From Starkeya sp. ORNL1 (GTDB lineage Bacteria > Pseudomonadota > Alphaproteobacteria > Rhizobiales > Xanthobacteraceae): a DNA stretch of 64,000 nt. Shown one piece after another: positions 25,498 to 34,940 of this stretch. How positions within the stretch are numbered: position 1 is the first letter of the stretch; every line of letters starts with the position of its first letter. The notes beneath the pieces were generated by a model. That model saw only the letters and a list, made by a program, of their open reading frames with translations. It had not been told where the DNA came from and did not search any database. The DNA lies in NCBI RefSeq assembly GCF_012971745.1, contig NZ_CP048834.1, positions 1,674,001 through 1,738,000 of the forward strand. The letters are read 5' to 3'. Both the position numbers and the translations under genes were made by a program.

Positions 25498-25595
25498 CAT
25501 CCTTCGAGGCCCGGCGATGCCGGGCACCTCAGGATGAAGTTGATTTTATAAGTGCAACCTCATCCTGAGGTGCCGCGCAGCGGCCTCGAAGGATG
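25498..25595. repeat. Intergenic palindromic repeat, full copy
   Basis: Tips GCCCGGCGATGCCGGGC and GCCGCGCAGCGGC; AT-rich spacer TTGATTTTATAAGTG between the arms. Reaches to 2 bp from the gltX stop, so it may serve as transcription end for both convergent genes. Confidence 0.85.
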
Positions 25596-25596
25596 T

Positions 25597-26949
25597 TCAA
25601 GCAGATCGGCCGCGCAACCTCACCCCAGCCTTCGCCCGCCCGATCAGCGGCAGCAGCGCCTTCAGCTCCGGGCCGCTTTCCTCGCCGGTCAGCGCCAGGC
25701 GCAGCGGGTGGAACAGCGCGCGCCCGCTTCGCCCGGCGGCCGGCTTCACGGCGGCGATCCAGCGCGGATAGACCTCATTGTCCCACGGCTCCTCCGGCAG
25801 CAGACCGGCGGCGAGGTTGAGGAAATCCGCATCCTCCGGCGCCACCACGGGCGCCAGCGGGCCTTCGACTACGCACCACCATTTGGCGGCGTCAGCCAGC
25901 GTCGCCAGATTGCCGCGCACCGCCAGCCAGAACGGCTCCCCGCCGCCGATACCCGACGCCGCAAGCCGCGCCGCCACCGCCGCATAGGGCAGATGGTGCA
26001 GCGTCGCCGCGGTCAGCGCGGAGAGCTCGGTCGGATCGAAGCGCGCCGGGGCGCGGGAGACCTTGGCGAAGTCGAGCCTGGCGGCCAGCGCATCGAGATC
26101 GGCCACCGGCTCCACCGCCAGCGAGGTGCCGGTGAGCACGGCAAGCGACGCCACCGCCAGCGCCTCTTCCCCGGCCTCGCGCAGCGCACGCAGCGAGAGA
26201 TGGCCGAGCCGCTTCGACAGCCCCTCACCGCTCGGCAGGGTCAGCAGATTGTGGTGGGCAAAGGTCGGCGGCACCGCGCCCAGCGCCTCGATGATCTCGA
26301 TCTGCACGCCGGTATTGGTGACGTGGTCCTCGCCGCGGACGACATGCGTCACCCCCATCTCGATATCGTCGACCACCGAGGTCGGCGTGTAGAGATAGGA
26401 GCCGTCCTCGCGCACCAGCACCGGATCGGACAGCGTGGCGGTGTCAACGTCGCAGCGCCCGCGCACCATGTCGTCCCAGACCACATGCCGGCCATCCAGC
26501 TTGAAGCGCCAGTGCGGGCGGCGCCCCTCGGCTTCCAGCTGCGCGCGCTCGGTGTCGGTAAGCGCGAGGGCGGCGCGGTCATAGAGCGGCGGCAGGTTGC
26601 GCCGGCGCCGGCTGAGGCGCTTCGTCTCCAGTTCCTCCTCGGTCTCATAGGCCGGATAGAGCCGGCCGATGGCCTTCAGCTTCTCCATCGCGGCGTCGTA
26701 GCGATCGGTGCGCTTCGACTGATGCTCGACACGATCCGGCGGAATGCCGAGCCAGTCGAGATCCTCGGCGATGGCGTCGGCGAATTCAGCTGTCGAGCGC
26801 GCGAGGTCGGTGTCGTCATAGCGCAGGATGAAGATGCCGCCCTGCTGCCGCGCGAACAGCGCGTTGTAGAGCGCGGTGCGGGCATTGCCGACATGCAGCA
26901 AGCCGGTCGGCGACGGGGCGAAGCGGAGGACGGGCGCAGGGTTCGACAT
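25597..26949 (-). CDS. gltX: Glutamyl-tRNA synthetase (short, ~450 aa type)
   Basis: 450 residues. Class I synthetase with [18 protein letters not shown] (HIGH-like HVGN), YDDTDLARS, the GoLoco-like [18 protein letters not shown], and the KMSKS-equivalent [12 protein letters not shown]. It lacks long insertions and resembles the second GltX paralogue of alphaproteobacteria, in which one enzyme serves tRNA-Glu and the other may charge tRNA-Gln for amidation; which role applies here cannot be told from sequence. Start ATG 26949 gives [16 protein letters not shown], typical. Confidence 0.92.
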   Translation of the reverse strand: MSNPAPVLRFAPSPTGLLHVGNARTALYNALFARQQGGIFILRYDDTDLARSTAEFADAIAEDLDWLGIPPDRVEHQSKRTDRYDAAMEKLKAIGRLYPAYETEEELETKRLSRRRRNLPPLYDRAALALTDTERAQLEAEGRRPHWRFKLDGRHVVWDDMVRGRCDVDTATLSDPVLVREDGSYLYTPTSVVDDIEMGVTHVVRGEDHVTNTGVQIEIIEALGAVPPTFAHHNLLTLPSGEGLSKRLGHLSLRALREAGEEALAVASLAVLTGTSLAVEPVADLDALAARLDFAKVSRAPARFDPTELSALTAATLHHLPYAAVAARLAASGIGGGEPFWLAVRGNLATLADAAKWWCVVEGPLAPVVAPEDADFLNLAAGLLPEEPWDNEVYPRWIAAVKPAAGRSGRALFHPLRLALTGEESGPELKALLPLIGRAKAGVRLRGRSA

Positions 26950-27017
26950 GGTCCGCCTTATCGCCGAGGCCGGGCCGGCTTACAACCGCGCTCGCGCGTC
27001 ACTTGCGCGCCCATCCG

Positions 27018-27821
27018 TCACTTGCGGATCGAAAGGCCGAGATTCTTCGCGGCTTCCAGATTCTTCGCGGCTTCCAGCCCGACCAGTCCGATCAGCCTGG
27101 CCGAATCGACATCGGCGCCCTTGAAGTCGGCGCCGGCCACATCAGCGCCGGTGAAGTCGGCCCCGGCGGCCTCCATGCCGACGAGCGAGGCGCTCGTCAG
27201 ATTGGCGCCGCGAAGGGTCGCAAAGTTGAGCTGGGCACGGGAGAGATTGGCGGCTTCGAGATCGGCGCCGTCGAGATTGGCCGAGTTCAGCACGCCGCGC
27301 ATCAGGCCCATCGACTGGTTGCGCATGTCGGCGCTGAAATTCACGCCGGCGAGCCTGGCCCCGCTGAAATCGGCGCGGGAGAAATCCCCGGCGATGCGTG
27401 CGCCGGCGAGATCGGCACCATTGAACCGGCCATCCTGCGCCTGCGTACCGAACAGGCTCGCCTTCCTCAGGCTGGCGCCGGAAAGATCGATCTTCATCAT
27501 CCAGGCCTGATCGAACTGCGCGCCATCGAGCTCCGCCCCCGCGAGCTTCGTGCCGTTGAGCAGCGCGACACGGAAGTTCGCCCCGGTGAGATCGAGGCCG
27601 GACAGATCGAGGCCATTGAGCCGGCGCCCGGCGAGATCGACCGGCTGGCCCGGCTTCGCCGCGGCGATCAACGCCACGACATCGGCGCGGCTCAGCTCGG
27701 CCGTCGTCATCTGCGGCGAGTTCAGATCGAGGTGGCGCAGCATGTCCTGCGCGCCGGCGGGCGCGAGCGCCAGGCATCCGGCGAGCAGCGTCGCAATCCC
27801 GATTGCCAGCGGCGTCTTCAC
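27018..27821 (-). CDS. Secreted pentapeptide-repeat protein
   Basis: About 267 residues from GTG 27821, which has a GAGGG Shine-Dalgarno; an ATG start at 27863 would give a longer n-region. Signal peptide LAIGIATLLAGCLALAPAGA. From about 60 the A(D/N)LxX pattern repeats (LNGLDLSGLDLTGANF; ANLSRAQLNFATLRGANLTS), predicting a right-handed quadrilateral beta-helix. Periplasmic members have no general function. Oddity: near the C-terminus LEAAKN is repeated because of an exact 18-bp tandem duplication (27041-27058 / 27059-27076). Confidence 0.82.
   Translation of the reverse strand: MKTPLAIGIATLLAGCLALAPAGAQDMLRHLDLNSPQMTTAELSRADVVALIAAAKPGQPVDLAGRRLNGLDLSGLDLTGANFRVALLNGTKLAGAELDGAQFDQAWMMKIDLSGASLRKASLFGTQAQDGRFNGADLAGARIAGDFSRADFSGARLAGVNFSADMRNQSMGLMRGVLNSANLDGADLEAANLSRAQLNFATLRGANLTSASLVGMEAAGADFTGADVAGADFKGADVDSARLIGLVGLEAAKNLEAAKNLGLSIRK
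27041..27076. repeat. Perfect 18-bp tandem duplication inside pentapeptide gene
   Basis: GATTCTTCGCGGCTTCCA occurs twice head to tail, adding six residues in frame to the C-terminal tail, outside the beta-helix. Looks like a recent slippage event. Confidence 0.9.
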
Positions 27822-27933
27822 GGCGCGCCCTCGCGGAACCACAGGAAAGACGAGTGATAACATCGGGGTGTGGGATGGGCGCATCACGACTGCGGGATGC
27901 GGTGGCTCAAGCAATGCCGTGGCTCGGCTTGGA

Positions 27934-28033
27934 CATCCTTCGAGGCCCGGCTTTGCCGGGCACCTCAGGATGACGTGGTTCTTTCAAAAGCAACGTCATC
28001 CTGAGGCGCGAGCGCAGCGAGCCTCGAAGGATG
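27934..28033. repeat. Intergenic palindromic repeat, full copy
   Basis: Tips GCCCGGCTTTGCCGGGC and GCGAGCGCAGCGAGC, spacer TTCTTTCAAAAGCAA. Lies between the pentapeptide gene and nadE. Confidence 0.85.
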
Positions 28034-28049
28034 CCCAAGCAGCGCGCCC

Positions 28050-29723
28050 CTACACCGACTCCCGGAACCGGTTCGTGATCGGATACCGGCGATCCCGCCC
28101 GAAATTGCGCGTCGTCACCTTCACACCGGGCGCGGCCTGGCGGCGCTTGTATTCGGCAAGGTTCAGCATGCGCTCGACCCGCGCCACCAAGGCGGCGTCG
28201 AAGCCCTCCGACACGATCGCCGAGACCGGCAGTTCCTGCTCCACCAGCCGCTCCAAGATCGCGTCCAGCACCTCGTAGGGCGGCAGGCTGTCCTGATCCT
28301 TCTGGTTCTCGCGCAGTTCCGCGGTCGGCGGCTTGGTGATGATGTTCTCGGGGATCACCACGCCGTCCGGGCCCAAAGCATTGGCCGGCTTCCAGCCATT
28401 GCGCAGCGTGCAGAGCCGAAACACCTCGGTCTTGTAGAGATCCTTCAGCGGGTTGTAGCCGCCATTCATGTCGCCATAGAGCGTGGCATAGCCGGTCGAC
28501 ATCTCCGACTTGTTGCCGGTGGTCACCACCATGGCGCCGAACTTGTTGGAGATCGACATCAGTATGGTGCCGCGGGCGCGGGACTGCAGGTTCTCCTCGG
28601 TGACATCGCGCGCGCGCCCGGCGAACAGCGGCGCCATCACCTGCTCCAGCCCCTCCACCGCATCGACGATCGGCACGATGTCATAGCGGCAGCCCAGTGC
28701 CTCGGCGACGCCGGCGGCATCGGACAGCGATTCGTTCGAGGTGAAGCGATAGGGCAGCATCACGCAATGCACGCGGTCCTTGCCCAGCGCATCGACCGCC
28801 ATGGTGGCGGCCAGCGCGGAATCGATGCCGCCAGACAGGCCCAGCACCACGCCGGGGAAACGGTTCTTCTCGACATAATCGCGCAGGCCCAGCACGCAGG
28901 CGGCGTAATCCGCCTCGTCGCCCTCGAGCAGCGGGGCGCGCGCGCCCTCCTCGCAGCGCCAGCCATCGGCCCAGCGCTCCCAGCGGGTGAGGCGCACGCG
29001 CTCCTGAAAATTGGGGAGTTGCACGGCCAGCGTGCGGTCGGCGTTCAGCACGAAGGAGCCGCCGTCGAACACCAGCTCGTCCTGGCCGCTCACCTGGTTG
29101 ATGTAAGCGAGCGGCAGGCCGCTCTCGACCACGCGGGCCACCGCGACATTGGTCCGCTCCTCATAGACGGTGCGGCGATAGGGCGAGCCATTGGGGATGA
29201 GCAGCATCTCGGCGCCGGTTTCCGACAGGCACTCGATGACGTCGGCCGACCAGATGTCCTCGCACACCGGCACGCCGATGCGCACGCCCTTGAACGGGAT
29301 CGGCCCCGGCATCGGGCCGGCGGCGAACACCCGCTTCTCGTCGAACGGGCCGTAATTCGGCAGGTCGACCTTGAAGCGCACCGCGGCGACGCGGCCATCC
29401 TCCAGCAGCACGGCGGCATTATAAAGCTTGCCGCCATCGACCCATGGGGCGCCGATCAGCACCGCCGGGCCGCCATCGGCGGTGTCCGCGGCGAAGGCCT
29501 CGATCGCCTCGCGGCAGGCGCGCTGGAAGGCCGGCTTCAGCACCAGGTCTTCCGGGGGATAGCCAGCGATGAACAGCTCGGTGAACATGATGAGCTCGGC
29601 GCCCTGCGAGGCGGCGTCGGCACGGGCGTCGCGCGCTTTCGCAAGGTTGCCGGCGACATCGCCGACCACCGGATTGAGCTGCGCAAAGGCGATGAAAAGC
29701 TGATCGACAGGGGCGCTGGACAT
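28050..29723 (-). CDS. nadE: Glutamine-dependent NAD+ synthetase
   Basis: 557 residues: an N-terminal nitrilase-type glutaminase domain (about 8-265; Glu in FTELFIAGYPPEDL, Lys in FKVDLPNYG, nucleophile Cys in VPVCEDIW) and a C-terminal synthetase domain with the PP-loop LGLSGGIDSALAAT and GNKSEMSTGYATLYGDM. It converts deamido-NAD+ to NAD+ using ATP and glutamine-derived ammonia, the last step of NAD synthesis. The two-domain length is that expected for the glutamine-dependent form. ATG 29723 chosen from the conserved QLFIAFAQLNPVVGD start. Confidence 0.95.
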   Translation of the reverse strand: MSSAPVDQLFIAFAQLNPVVGDVAGNLAKARDARADAASQGAELIMFTELFIAGYPPEDLVLKPAFQRACREAIEAFAADTADGGPAVLIGAPWVDGGKLYNAAVLLEDGRVAAVRFKVDLPNYGPFDEKRVFAAGPMPGPIPFKGVRIGVPVCEDIWSADVIECLSETGAEMLLIPNGSPYRRTVYEERTNVAVARVVESGLPLAYINQVSGQDELVFDGGSFVLNADRTLAVQLPNFQERVRLTRWERWADGWRCEEGARAPLLEGDEADYAACVLGLRDYVEKNRFPGVVLGLSGGIDSALAATMAVDALGKDRVHCVMLPYRFTSNESLSDAAGVAEALGCRYDIVPIVDAVEGLEQVMAPLFAGRARDVTEENLQSRARGTILMSISNKFGAMVVTTGNKSEMSTGYATLYGDMNGGYNPLKDLYKTEVFRLCTLRNGWKPANALGPDGVVIPENIITKPPTAELRENQKDQDSLPPYEVLDAILERLVEQELPVSAIVSEGFDAALVARVERMLNLAEYKRRQAAPGVKVTTRNFGRDRRYPITNRFRESV

Positions 29724-29800
29724 GAGTGAGATGTAGCGCCGCGAACGGGCTACCGCAACGCGCTCCGGCGCCGCAATGCGCGACGCGCGGGGCAGATCCG

Positions 29801-30181
29801 CTATTCCGCGGCCACCAGTTCGGGGCCCCCGCTTTCGGCAGCGGGCTGCCGGGTGCCGAGCCGATCACGGCCCCATTGGGCGAGGCCGAGCACCATGGGG
29901 CGGAGCTTCTCGCCCTCCTCGGTCAGGCGATAGCCGACCTGCGGCGGCACGGTGGGATAGACGCGGCGGGCGATGATGCCGTCGGCCTCCAGCTCGCGCA
30001 GGGCCTTGGCGAGGATGCGCTGGGTGACGTTCGGCATGCGCCGGCGCAACTCGCTGAAACGCAGTTCGCCATTGAGCAGATGGAAGATGGTGCCGCCCTT
30101 CCATTTGGCGCCGATGATCTCAAGGCTCGCCTCGACCGGGCAGCCGGTGCCGCAGCTATAATCCTCGTGACGCTTGGCCAT
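29801..30181 (-). CDS. HxlR-family transcriptional regulator
   Basis: 126 residues, typical length. Begins MAKRHEDYSCGTGCPVEASLE with the conserved Cys of HxlR proteins, then IIGAKWKGGTIFHLLNGELR, the winged helix FSELRRRMPNVTQRILAKAL and YRLTEEGEKLRP. Divergent from a zinc-less alcohol dehydrogenase-like gene about 310 bp away, though a palindromic repeat lies between them. This is the second HxlR-enzyme divergent pair in the window. Probable redox or electrophile-responsive repressor or activator (inference). Confidence 0.88.
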   Translation of the reverse strand: MAKRHEDYSCGTGCPVEASLEIIGAKWKGGTIFHLLNGELRFSELRRRMPNVTQRILAKALRELEADGIIARRVYPTVPPQVGYRLTEEGEKLRPMVLGLAQWGRDRLGTRQPAAESGGPELVAAE

Positions 30182-30264
30182 GGTGGTCTCCGTCTCGCAA
30201 GCCGGCTGATATTAGGGGCTGCGTGCGAAATATGGGAGCGGCCTCGGGTGGCGCTCGGCTTCAA

Positions 30265-30361
30265 CATCCTTCGAGGCTCGCTGCGCGAGCACCTCAGGAT
30301 GACGTCGCTTTTGTAACCCCGTCATCCTGAGGTGCCCGGCGAAGACGGGCCTCGAAGGATG
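30265..30361. repeat. Intergenic palindromic repeat, full copy, between divergent genes
   Basis: Tips GCTCGCTGCGCGAGC and GCCCGGCGAAGACGGGC. Unlike most copies it lies between divergent genes (HxlR and oxidoreductase), where it could affect promoters rather than ends. Confidence 0.85.
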
Positions 30362-30492
30362 CTGAAGCAGAAAAACCCGGTTCCATTCCTGATACCACCC
30401 GACAAAATCGTGCCGTCTTGCGCAATCCCGCGCCGTGGCGACATTGGGCGGGAAACTGCAACACGCGCCATCGGGCGCCGGAGACCCGTGCC

Positions 30493-31497
30493 ATGAAAGC
30501 CGTCGGCTATAGCGAATCGCTGCCCATCACCGCGGAGAAGTCACTGTTCGACTTCGAAACCGCCAAGCCCACACCCGGCCCGCGCGACCTGTTGGTCAAT
30601 GTGAAGGCGGTCTCGGTCAATCCGGTCGATACCAAGGTGCGGATGCGCCGGCAGGGTACGCCGGATGCGCCGGTTATCCTCGGCTGGGACGCCACCGGCG
30701 TGGTCGAGGCGGTGGGCTCAGGCGTCACGTTCTTCAAGCCCGGCGACGAGGTGTTCTATGCCGGCACGCTGATGCGGCCGGGCACCAATGCCGAATATCA
30801 CCTGGTGGACGAGCGCATCGTCGGCCTGAAGCCGAAAAGCCTTGGGTTCGCGGACGCCGCGGCGCTGCCGCTCACCGCGGTCACCGCGTGGGAAGCGCTG
30901 TTCGACCGGCTCGAAGTGCCGAAGACCGGCGGCGGCAAGCTGCTGATCATCGGCGCCGCGGGCGGGGTCGGCTCGCTTGCGGTGCAGTTTGCCCGCCAGC
31001 TCACCGACCTCACCGTGATCGGCACCGCCTCGCGCCCGGAAAGCGCGAAATGGGTGACCGAGCTCGGCGCCCATGCGGTGATCGATCACTCGAAGCCGCT
31101 GACCGAGGGGCTGGCGGCGGCCGGCCTTGGCGAGGTGGATTATGCGTTCAGCCTCACCAATACCGACCAGCATTGGGCCGAGATCGTCAAGGCGATGCGC
31201 CCGCAGGGCAAGATCGCGCTGATCGACGACCCGAAGACGCTCGACGCGCTGCCGCTGAAGGGCAAGAGCCTGTCGCTGCACTGGGAGCTGATGTTCACCC
31301 GCTCGATGTTCGAGACGCCGGACATGGACGCCCAGCACCGCATGCTGAACGAGGTGTCGAAGCTGGTCGACGCGGGGACTGTGAAGACCACGATCGGCGC
31401 CAATTTCGGCACGATCAACGCCGCGAACCTCAAGCGCGCGCACGCGGCGCTGGAGAGCGGCACGTCGATCGGGAAGGTCGTGCTGGAGGGGTTTTGA
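30493..31497 (+). CDS. Zinc-binding alcohol dehydrogenase family / quinone oxidoreductase-like protein
   Basis: 334 residues from ATG 30493 (MKAVGYSESLPITAEKSLFD); upstream codons look non-coding. Medium-chain dehydrogenase/reductase: GroES-like domain with VNPVDTKVRMR and GWDATGVVEAVGSGV, and a Rossmann domain with LLIIGAAGGVGSLAVQFARQ. Catalytic-zinc ligands of true alcohol dehydrogenases are absent, which fits the ZADH-like quinone oxidoreductase subgroup (NADPH-dependent reduction of quinones or enones). Regulated probably by the divergent HxlR gene. Confidence 0.88.
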   Translation: MKAVGYSESLPITAEKSLFDFETAKPTPGPRDLLVNVKAVSVNPVDTKVRMRRQGTPDAPVILGWDATGVVEAVGSGVTFFKPGDEVFYAGTLMRPGTNAEYHLVDERIVGLKPKSLGFADAAALPLTAVTAWEALFDRLEVPKTGGGKLLIIGAAGGVGSLAVQFARQLTDLTVIGTASRPESAKWVTELGAHAVIDHSKPLTEGLAAAGLGEVDYAFSLTNTDQHWAEIVKAMRPQGKIALIDDPKTLDALPLKGKSLSLHWELMFTRSMFETPDMDAQHRMLNEVSKLVDAGTVKTTIGANFGTINAANLKRAHAALESGTSIGKVVLEGF

Positions 31498-31513
31498 GGG
31501 GTCGCTGGGCGGG

Positions 31514-31608
31514 CATCCTTCGAGGCTCGCTGCGCTCGAACATCAGGATGACGTCGCTTTTATAACCACGTCATCCTGAGGTGCCGCCGCAGGCGGCCTC
31601 GAAGGATG
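31514..31608. repeat. Intergenic palindromic repeat, full copy
   Basis: Left arm shortened and altered at its end (GAACATCAGGATGACG), right arm tip GCCGCCGCAGGCGGC. Between convergent genes. Confidence 0.8.
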
Positions 31609-31621
31609 CTGAAGCAAAGCG

Positions 31622-33220
31622 TCACCCCGTCTTCAGCCCCACCACATCGCGCAGATATCCGACCACCGCGCATTCCGACCAATCGGCGCGGTGGAGGCCG
31701 AGATAGCCGTCCGGCCGTACCAGCCAGAGCCCGCCGGGCTCGCCGAACACGGTGCGGAACGCGCCGGCGGCATCGTGGATGAGTTCCACCCCCGGCGGCT
31801 CCTCGACCACTGCGTCACCGGGCGCGATGGCGATGACGCGGACCAGGTCCGGGAACATGGTGCGCAAGGTGTTGGCGCCGGCCTCGACCTTCCAGGTGTC
31901 GCCATCGACGAGCGGCGCCAGCAGCACGTGGCGGGTGCCGCGCAGCAGCTCGAACAGCCGCAGCGGGAAGCCGAAGCCGGAGCGGCGCAGGCCCGGCACA
32001 TCCGGCACGCGGTCGCCCGGGCGGAGATTCGCACTGCCCGGCCCGGCGCTGAGCGGGCCGCCGGCATAGGAGACCAGCACTTGCGTGTCGGCCAGCCGGT
32101 CGGGCGGGGCCTTGCGGCCCTCATGGCCGAGATTGACGGTGGCCTCGGTGGTGCGGGCGACGACATCGGCGGCGACCGGGCGGCGCTCGGCCTCATAGCT
32201 GTCGAGCAGCGCCTCGGCGGCATGCCCTCGCGTCACCAAAGCGAGCTTCCAGGCGAGGTTATAGGCGTCCTGGATGCCGGTGTTCATGCCCTGCCCGCCG
32301 GTCGGCGGATGGATGTGGCAGGCATCGCCGGCAATGAAGACCTTGCCGACCCGATACTTGTCGGCGAGCCGCATGCTGATGCGGAAGATGGACGACCAGC
32401 GCAGGTCGGAGAATGTCGCGTGCGTCGGCAGCAGCCGGTCGGCCACCGCCTGCAGATCGTCGAGCGTGGCGCCGGGGCGATCGGCCTGGATGCCATGGTC
32501 GGTGCCGCTGCCGGACGGCGCGGCGAGCCGCTCCGGCGCCGGCATGGAGACGCGGTAGCGGCCGCGCTCGGGCAGCGGGACGGCGACCAGGAAATCCGGC
32601 GCGGCATCTTCCACCGGCACGATAGCCCGCAATGTCATGCCGCGAGCGAGATCCCAGTCGATATGGACATCGCCGAGCATGAACTCGGACGGGAAGGCGT
32701 CGCCTTCGAAACCGATGCCGAGCGCCTTGCGCACCGCGCTGTGGGCGCCATCGCAGCCGACGACATGGCGGAAGCGCGCGTTCATCCGGCCGCCCGAAGT
32801 GTCGAGTTCGACATCGACGCCATCGGCGTCCTGGCTGAGGCCGGCCAGCGCGATGCCGCGCTCGACGGTTATGCCGTAGCTGGCGAGATGGGCGGTCAGC
32901 ACCGCCTCGGTGGCGTATTGCGGCACGCCCAGTGCGGCGAACGGCAGGTCGCTGAGGTCGAGCGTCAGCTCCTTCACCGGAGCGCCGGGCAGGATCAGCC
33001 GCATGCCGGTGAGCCAGAGGCCGGCATCGACCAACTCGCGGACGACGCCCATGTCCTCCATGACTTCGAGCGTGCGCGGCGTGACGCCGATGGCGCGGCA
33101 GTAAGGCGATGGGGCGTCGAGCTGGTCGATGATGCGCGGGCGCACGCCATGGCGCGCCAGTTCGCAGGCCAGTGTCAGCCCGACTGGGCCGGCACCTATC
33201 ACGAGTATGTCGGACGCCAT
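31622..33220 (-). CDS. FAD-dependent monooxygenase (PheA/TfdB type aromatic hydroxylase)
   Basis: 532 residues from ATG 33220, which has GGGAGG five bases upstream (a GTG two codons earlier is in frame). GxGxxG FAD site ASDILVIGAGPVGLTLACEL, the DG motif CDGAHSAVRKALG and the second FAD motif VFIAGDACHIHPPTGGQGMN, then NTGIQDAYNLAWKLA. The C-terminal thioredoxin-like domain (about 390-525) ends in GLWLVRPDGYLGL, typical of phenol or polyketide hydroxylases. Substrate unknown; no aromatic catabolic neighbours are visible. Confidence 0.9.
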   Translation of the reverse strand: MASDILVIGAGPVGLTLACELARHGVRPRIIDQLDAPSPYCRAIGVTPRTLEVMEDMGVVRELVDAGLWLTGMRLILPGAPVKELTLDLSDLPFAALGVPQYATEAVLTAHLASYGITVERGIALAGLSQDADGVDVELDTSGGRMNARFRHVVGCDGAHSAVRKALGIGFEGDAFPSEFMLGDVHIDWDLARGMTLRAIVPVEDAAPDFLVAVPLPERGRYRVSMPAPERLAAPSGSGTDHGIQADRPGATLDDLQAVADRLLPTHATFSDLRWSSIFRISMRLADKYRVGKVFIAGDACHIHPPTGGQGMNTGIQDAYNLAWKLALVTRGHAAEALLDSYEAERRPVAADVVARTTEATVNLGHEGRKAPPDRLADTQVLVSYAGGPLSAGPGSANLRPGDRVPDVPGLRRSGFGFPLRLFELLRGTRHVLLAPLVDGDTWKVEAGANTLRTMFPDLVRVIAIAPGDAVVEEPPGVELIHDAAGAFRTVFGEPGGLWLVRPDGYLGLHRADWSECAVVGYLRDVVGLKTG

Positions 33221-33321
33221 CCCCACCTCCCGTTTTCGGGATCTTGGTAGTGGGAATGCTGCCGGGATGGAAGGGGAAGTTACGAGATTTGAATCATGTC
33301 GAGGGAGGCGCCCGGCGTGAG

Positions 33322-33357
33322 CATCCTTCGAGGCTCACTGCGTTCGCACCCCCGGAT
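33322..33357. repeat. Degenerate half-copy of the palindromic repeat
   Basis: Only a single left arm, CATCCTTCGAGGCTCACTGC...CACCCCCGGATA, with several changes; the second arm is missing. Confidence 0.6.
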
Positions 33358-33470
33358 ATTGAAGCAAGGCGACGCCTGACTTTCCCTCTCCCCGTTGGGG
33401 AGAGGTGGCCCGCGGAGCGGGTCGGTGAGGGGCTTCGACGCGCGATCCCCCTCACCCCAACCCTCTCCGT

Positions 33471-33494
33471 CAAAGTCGGATATATCCGACTTTG
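33471..33494. repeat. Perfect 24-bp palindrome
   Basis: Half-site CAAAGTCGGATA followed directly by its reverse complement, no loop. Much AT-richer at its centre than surrounding DNA. Confidence 0.95.
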
Positions 33495-33507
33495 ACTTTC
33501 TAGAGTG

Positions 33508-33533
33508 CTGAACTCGGCAACAGCCGAGTTCAG
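33508..33533. repeat. Perfect 11-bp stem hairpin
   Basis: CTGAACTCGGC, loop AACA, GCCGAGTTCAG. Lies 13 bp after the 24-bp palindrome; together they may mark an insertion of one small element. Confidence 0.9.
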
Positions 33534-33554
33534 TGCGGGGAGAGGGAGCTTGGT

Positions 33555-34940
33555 TCACTCCGCAGCGGCGATGACCGGACGGGCCTTGCCGGCGCGTTCC
33601 TGCTTCAGCAACTCAGCGACGAGGAAGGCCATCTCGATGGCCTGCTCGGCATTGAGCCGCGGGTCGCAATAGGTGTGGTAGCGGTCCTTCAGGTCCGCGT
33701 CCGAGATCGCCCGCGCGCCGCCGGTGCATTCGGTGACGTTCTTGCCGGTCATCTCAAGATGCACGCCGCCGGCATAGGTGCCCTCGGCCTGATGCACGGC
33801 GAAGAAGTCCTTCACCTCGCGCAGGATCTGGTCGAACGGCCGGGTCTTGTAGCCGGACGCCGCCTTGATGGTGTTGCCGTGCATCGGGTCGGACGACCAC
33901 ACCACCGTGCGGCCTTCCCGCTTCACCGCACGCACCAGCGCCGGCAGGCTGTCGCCCACCTTGTCGGCGCCGAAGCGGCCGATCAGGGTCAGGCGGCCGG
34001 CCTCGTTGTCCGGGTTCAGCGCGTCGATGAGGCGGAGCAGATCGTCCGGCTTCAGCGACGGGCCGCACTTCAGGCCGATCGGGTTCTTCACGCCGCGGCA
34101 GTATTCCACGTGGGCGTGGTCGAACTGGCGGGTGCGATCGCCGATCCAGATCATGTGGCCGGAAGTGGCGTACCAGTCACCGCTGGTCGAATCCACGCGC
34201 GTCATCGCCTGCTCGAAGCCGAGAAGCAGCGCCTCGTGGCTGGTGAACAGGTCGGTGGTGCGCATCTCCGGATGGTTCTCCGGATCGATGCCGATGGCGC
34301 GCATGAAGTCGAGCGCCTCGGTGATGCGATCAGCGAGCGCCTGGTAGCGGCCGGACTGCGGCGAATCCTTGATGAAGCCGAGCATCCACTGGTGGGCGTT
34401 GCCGAGGCTGGCATAGCCACCGTTCGCGAAGGCGCGCAGCAGGTTCAGCGTCGCCGCCGACTGGCGGTACGCTTCGAGCTGGCGGCGCGGATCGGGGATG
34501 CGCGCTTCCGGGGTGAAGTCGATGTCGTTGACGATGTCGCCGCGGTACGACGGCAGCTCGACATCGCCGATCTTCTCCATCGGCGCCGAGCGCGGCTTGG
34601 CGAACTGGCCGGCGACGCGGCCGATCTTCACCACCGGGGAGGCGCCGGCATAGGTCAGCACCACCGCCATCTGCAGGAAGACGCGGAAGAAGTCGCGGAT
34701 ATTGTCGGCCGAATGCTCGGCGAAGCTCTCGGCGCAGTCACCGCCCTGCAGCAGGAAGGCTTCCCCTTTGGCCACCTTGGCGAGGTCACGCTTCAGGCGG
34801 CGGGCCTCACCTGCAAAAACGAGCGGCGGAAAGCTGGCAAGCTGACGCTCCACGGAAGCCAGGGCCTCCATGTCGGGATATTCCGGCACCTGCTGAATGG
34901 GCTTGGCCCTCCAGCTATCCGGCGTCCAGCGCTCAGCCAT
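33555..34940 (-). CDS. Class II 3-deoxy-7-phosphoheptulonate (DAHP) synthase
   Basis: 461 residues, usual for the plant/actinobacterial-like class II enzyme. Starts [20 protein letters not shown], then [20 protein letters not shown] (metal-binding Cys), [14 protein letters not shown], and the active-site run [15 protein letters not shown]. It condenses phosphoenolpyruvate with erythrose 4-phosphate, the entry to the shikimate pathway. ATG 34940 fixed by the conserved N-terminus. Single gene here; no other shikimate gene lies nearby. Confidence 0.95.
   Translation of the reverse strand: MAERWTPDSWRAKPIQQVPEYPDMEALASVERQLASFPPLVFAGEARRLKRDLAKVAKGEAFLLQGGDCAESFAEHSADNIRDFFRVFLQMAVVLTYAGASPVVKIGRVAGQFAKPRSAPMEKIGDVELPSYRGDIVNDIDFTPEARIPDPRRQLEAYRQSAATLNLLRAFANGGYASLGNAHQWMLGFIKDSPQSGRYQALADRITEALDFMRAIGIDPENHPEMRTTDLFTSHEALLLGFEQAMTRVDSTSGDWYATSGHMIWIGDRTRQFDHAHVEYCRGVKNPIGLKCGPSLKPDDLLRLIDALNPDNEAGRLTLIGRFGADKVGDSLPALVRAVKREGRTVVWSSDPMHGNTIKAASGYKTRPFDQILREVKDFFAVHQAEGTYAGGVHLEMTGKNVTECTGGARAISDADLKDRYHTYCDPRLNAEQAIEMAFLVAELLKQERAGKARPVIAAAE

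Larger units (their letters stand above)
33384..33546. repeat. REP-like element of the CCCTCTCCCC...GGGGAGAGGG type, with inserted palindromes
   Basis: Starts CCCTCTCCCCGTTGGGGAGAGG and ends GCGGGGAGAGGG; the inner part GGTCGGTGAGGGG...CCCCTCACCCCAACCC is a standard form of this repeat in Hyphomicrobiales. Two strong additional palindromes (33471-33494 and 33508-33533) replace the expected second half. Fills the gap between the monooxygenase and DAHP synthase genes. Confidence 0.75.
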
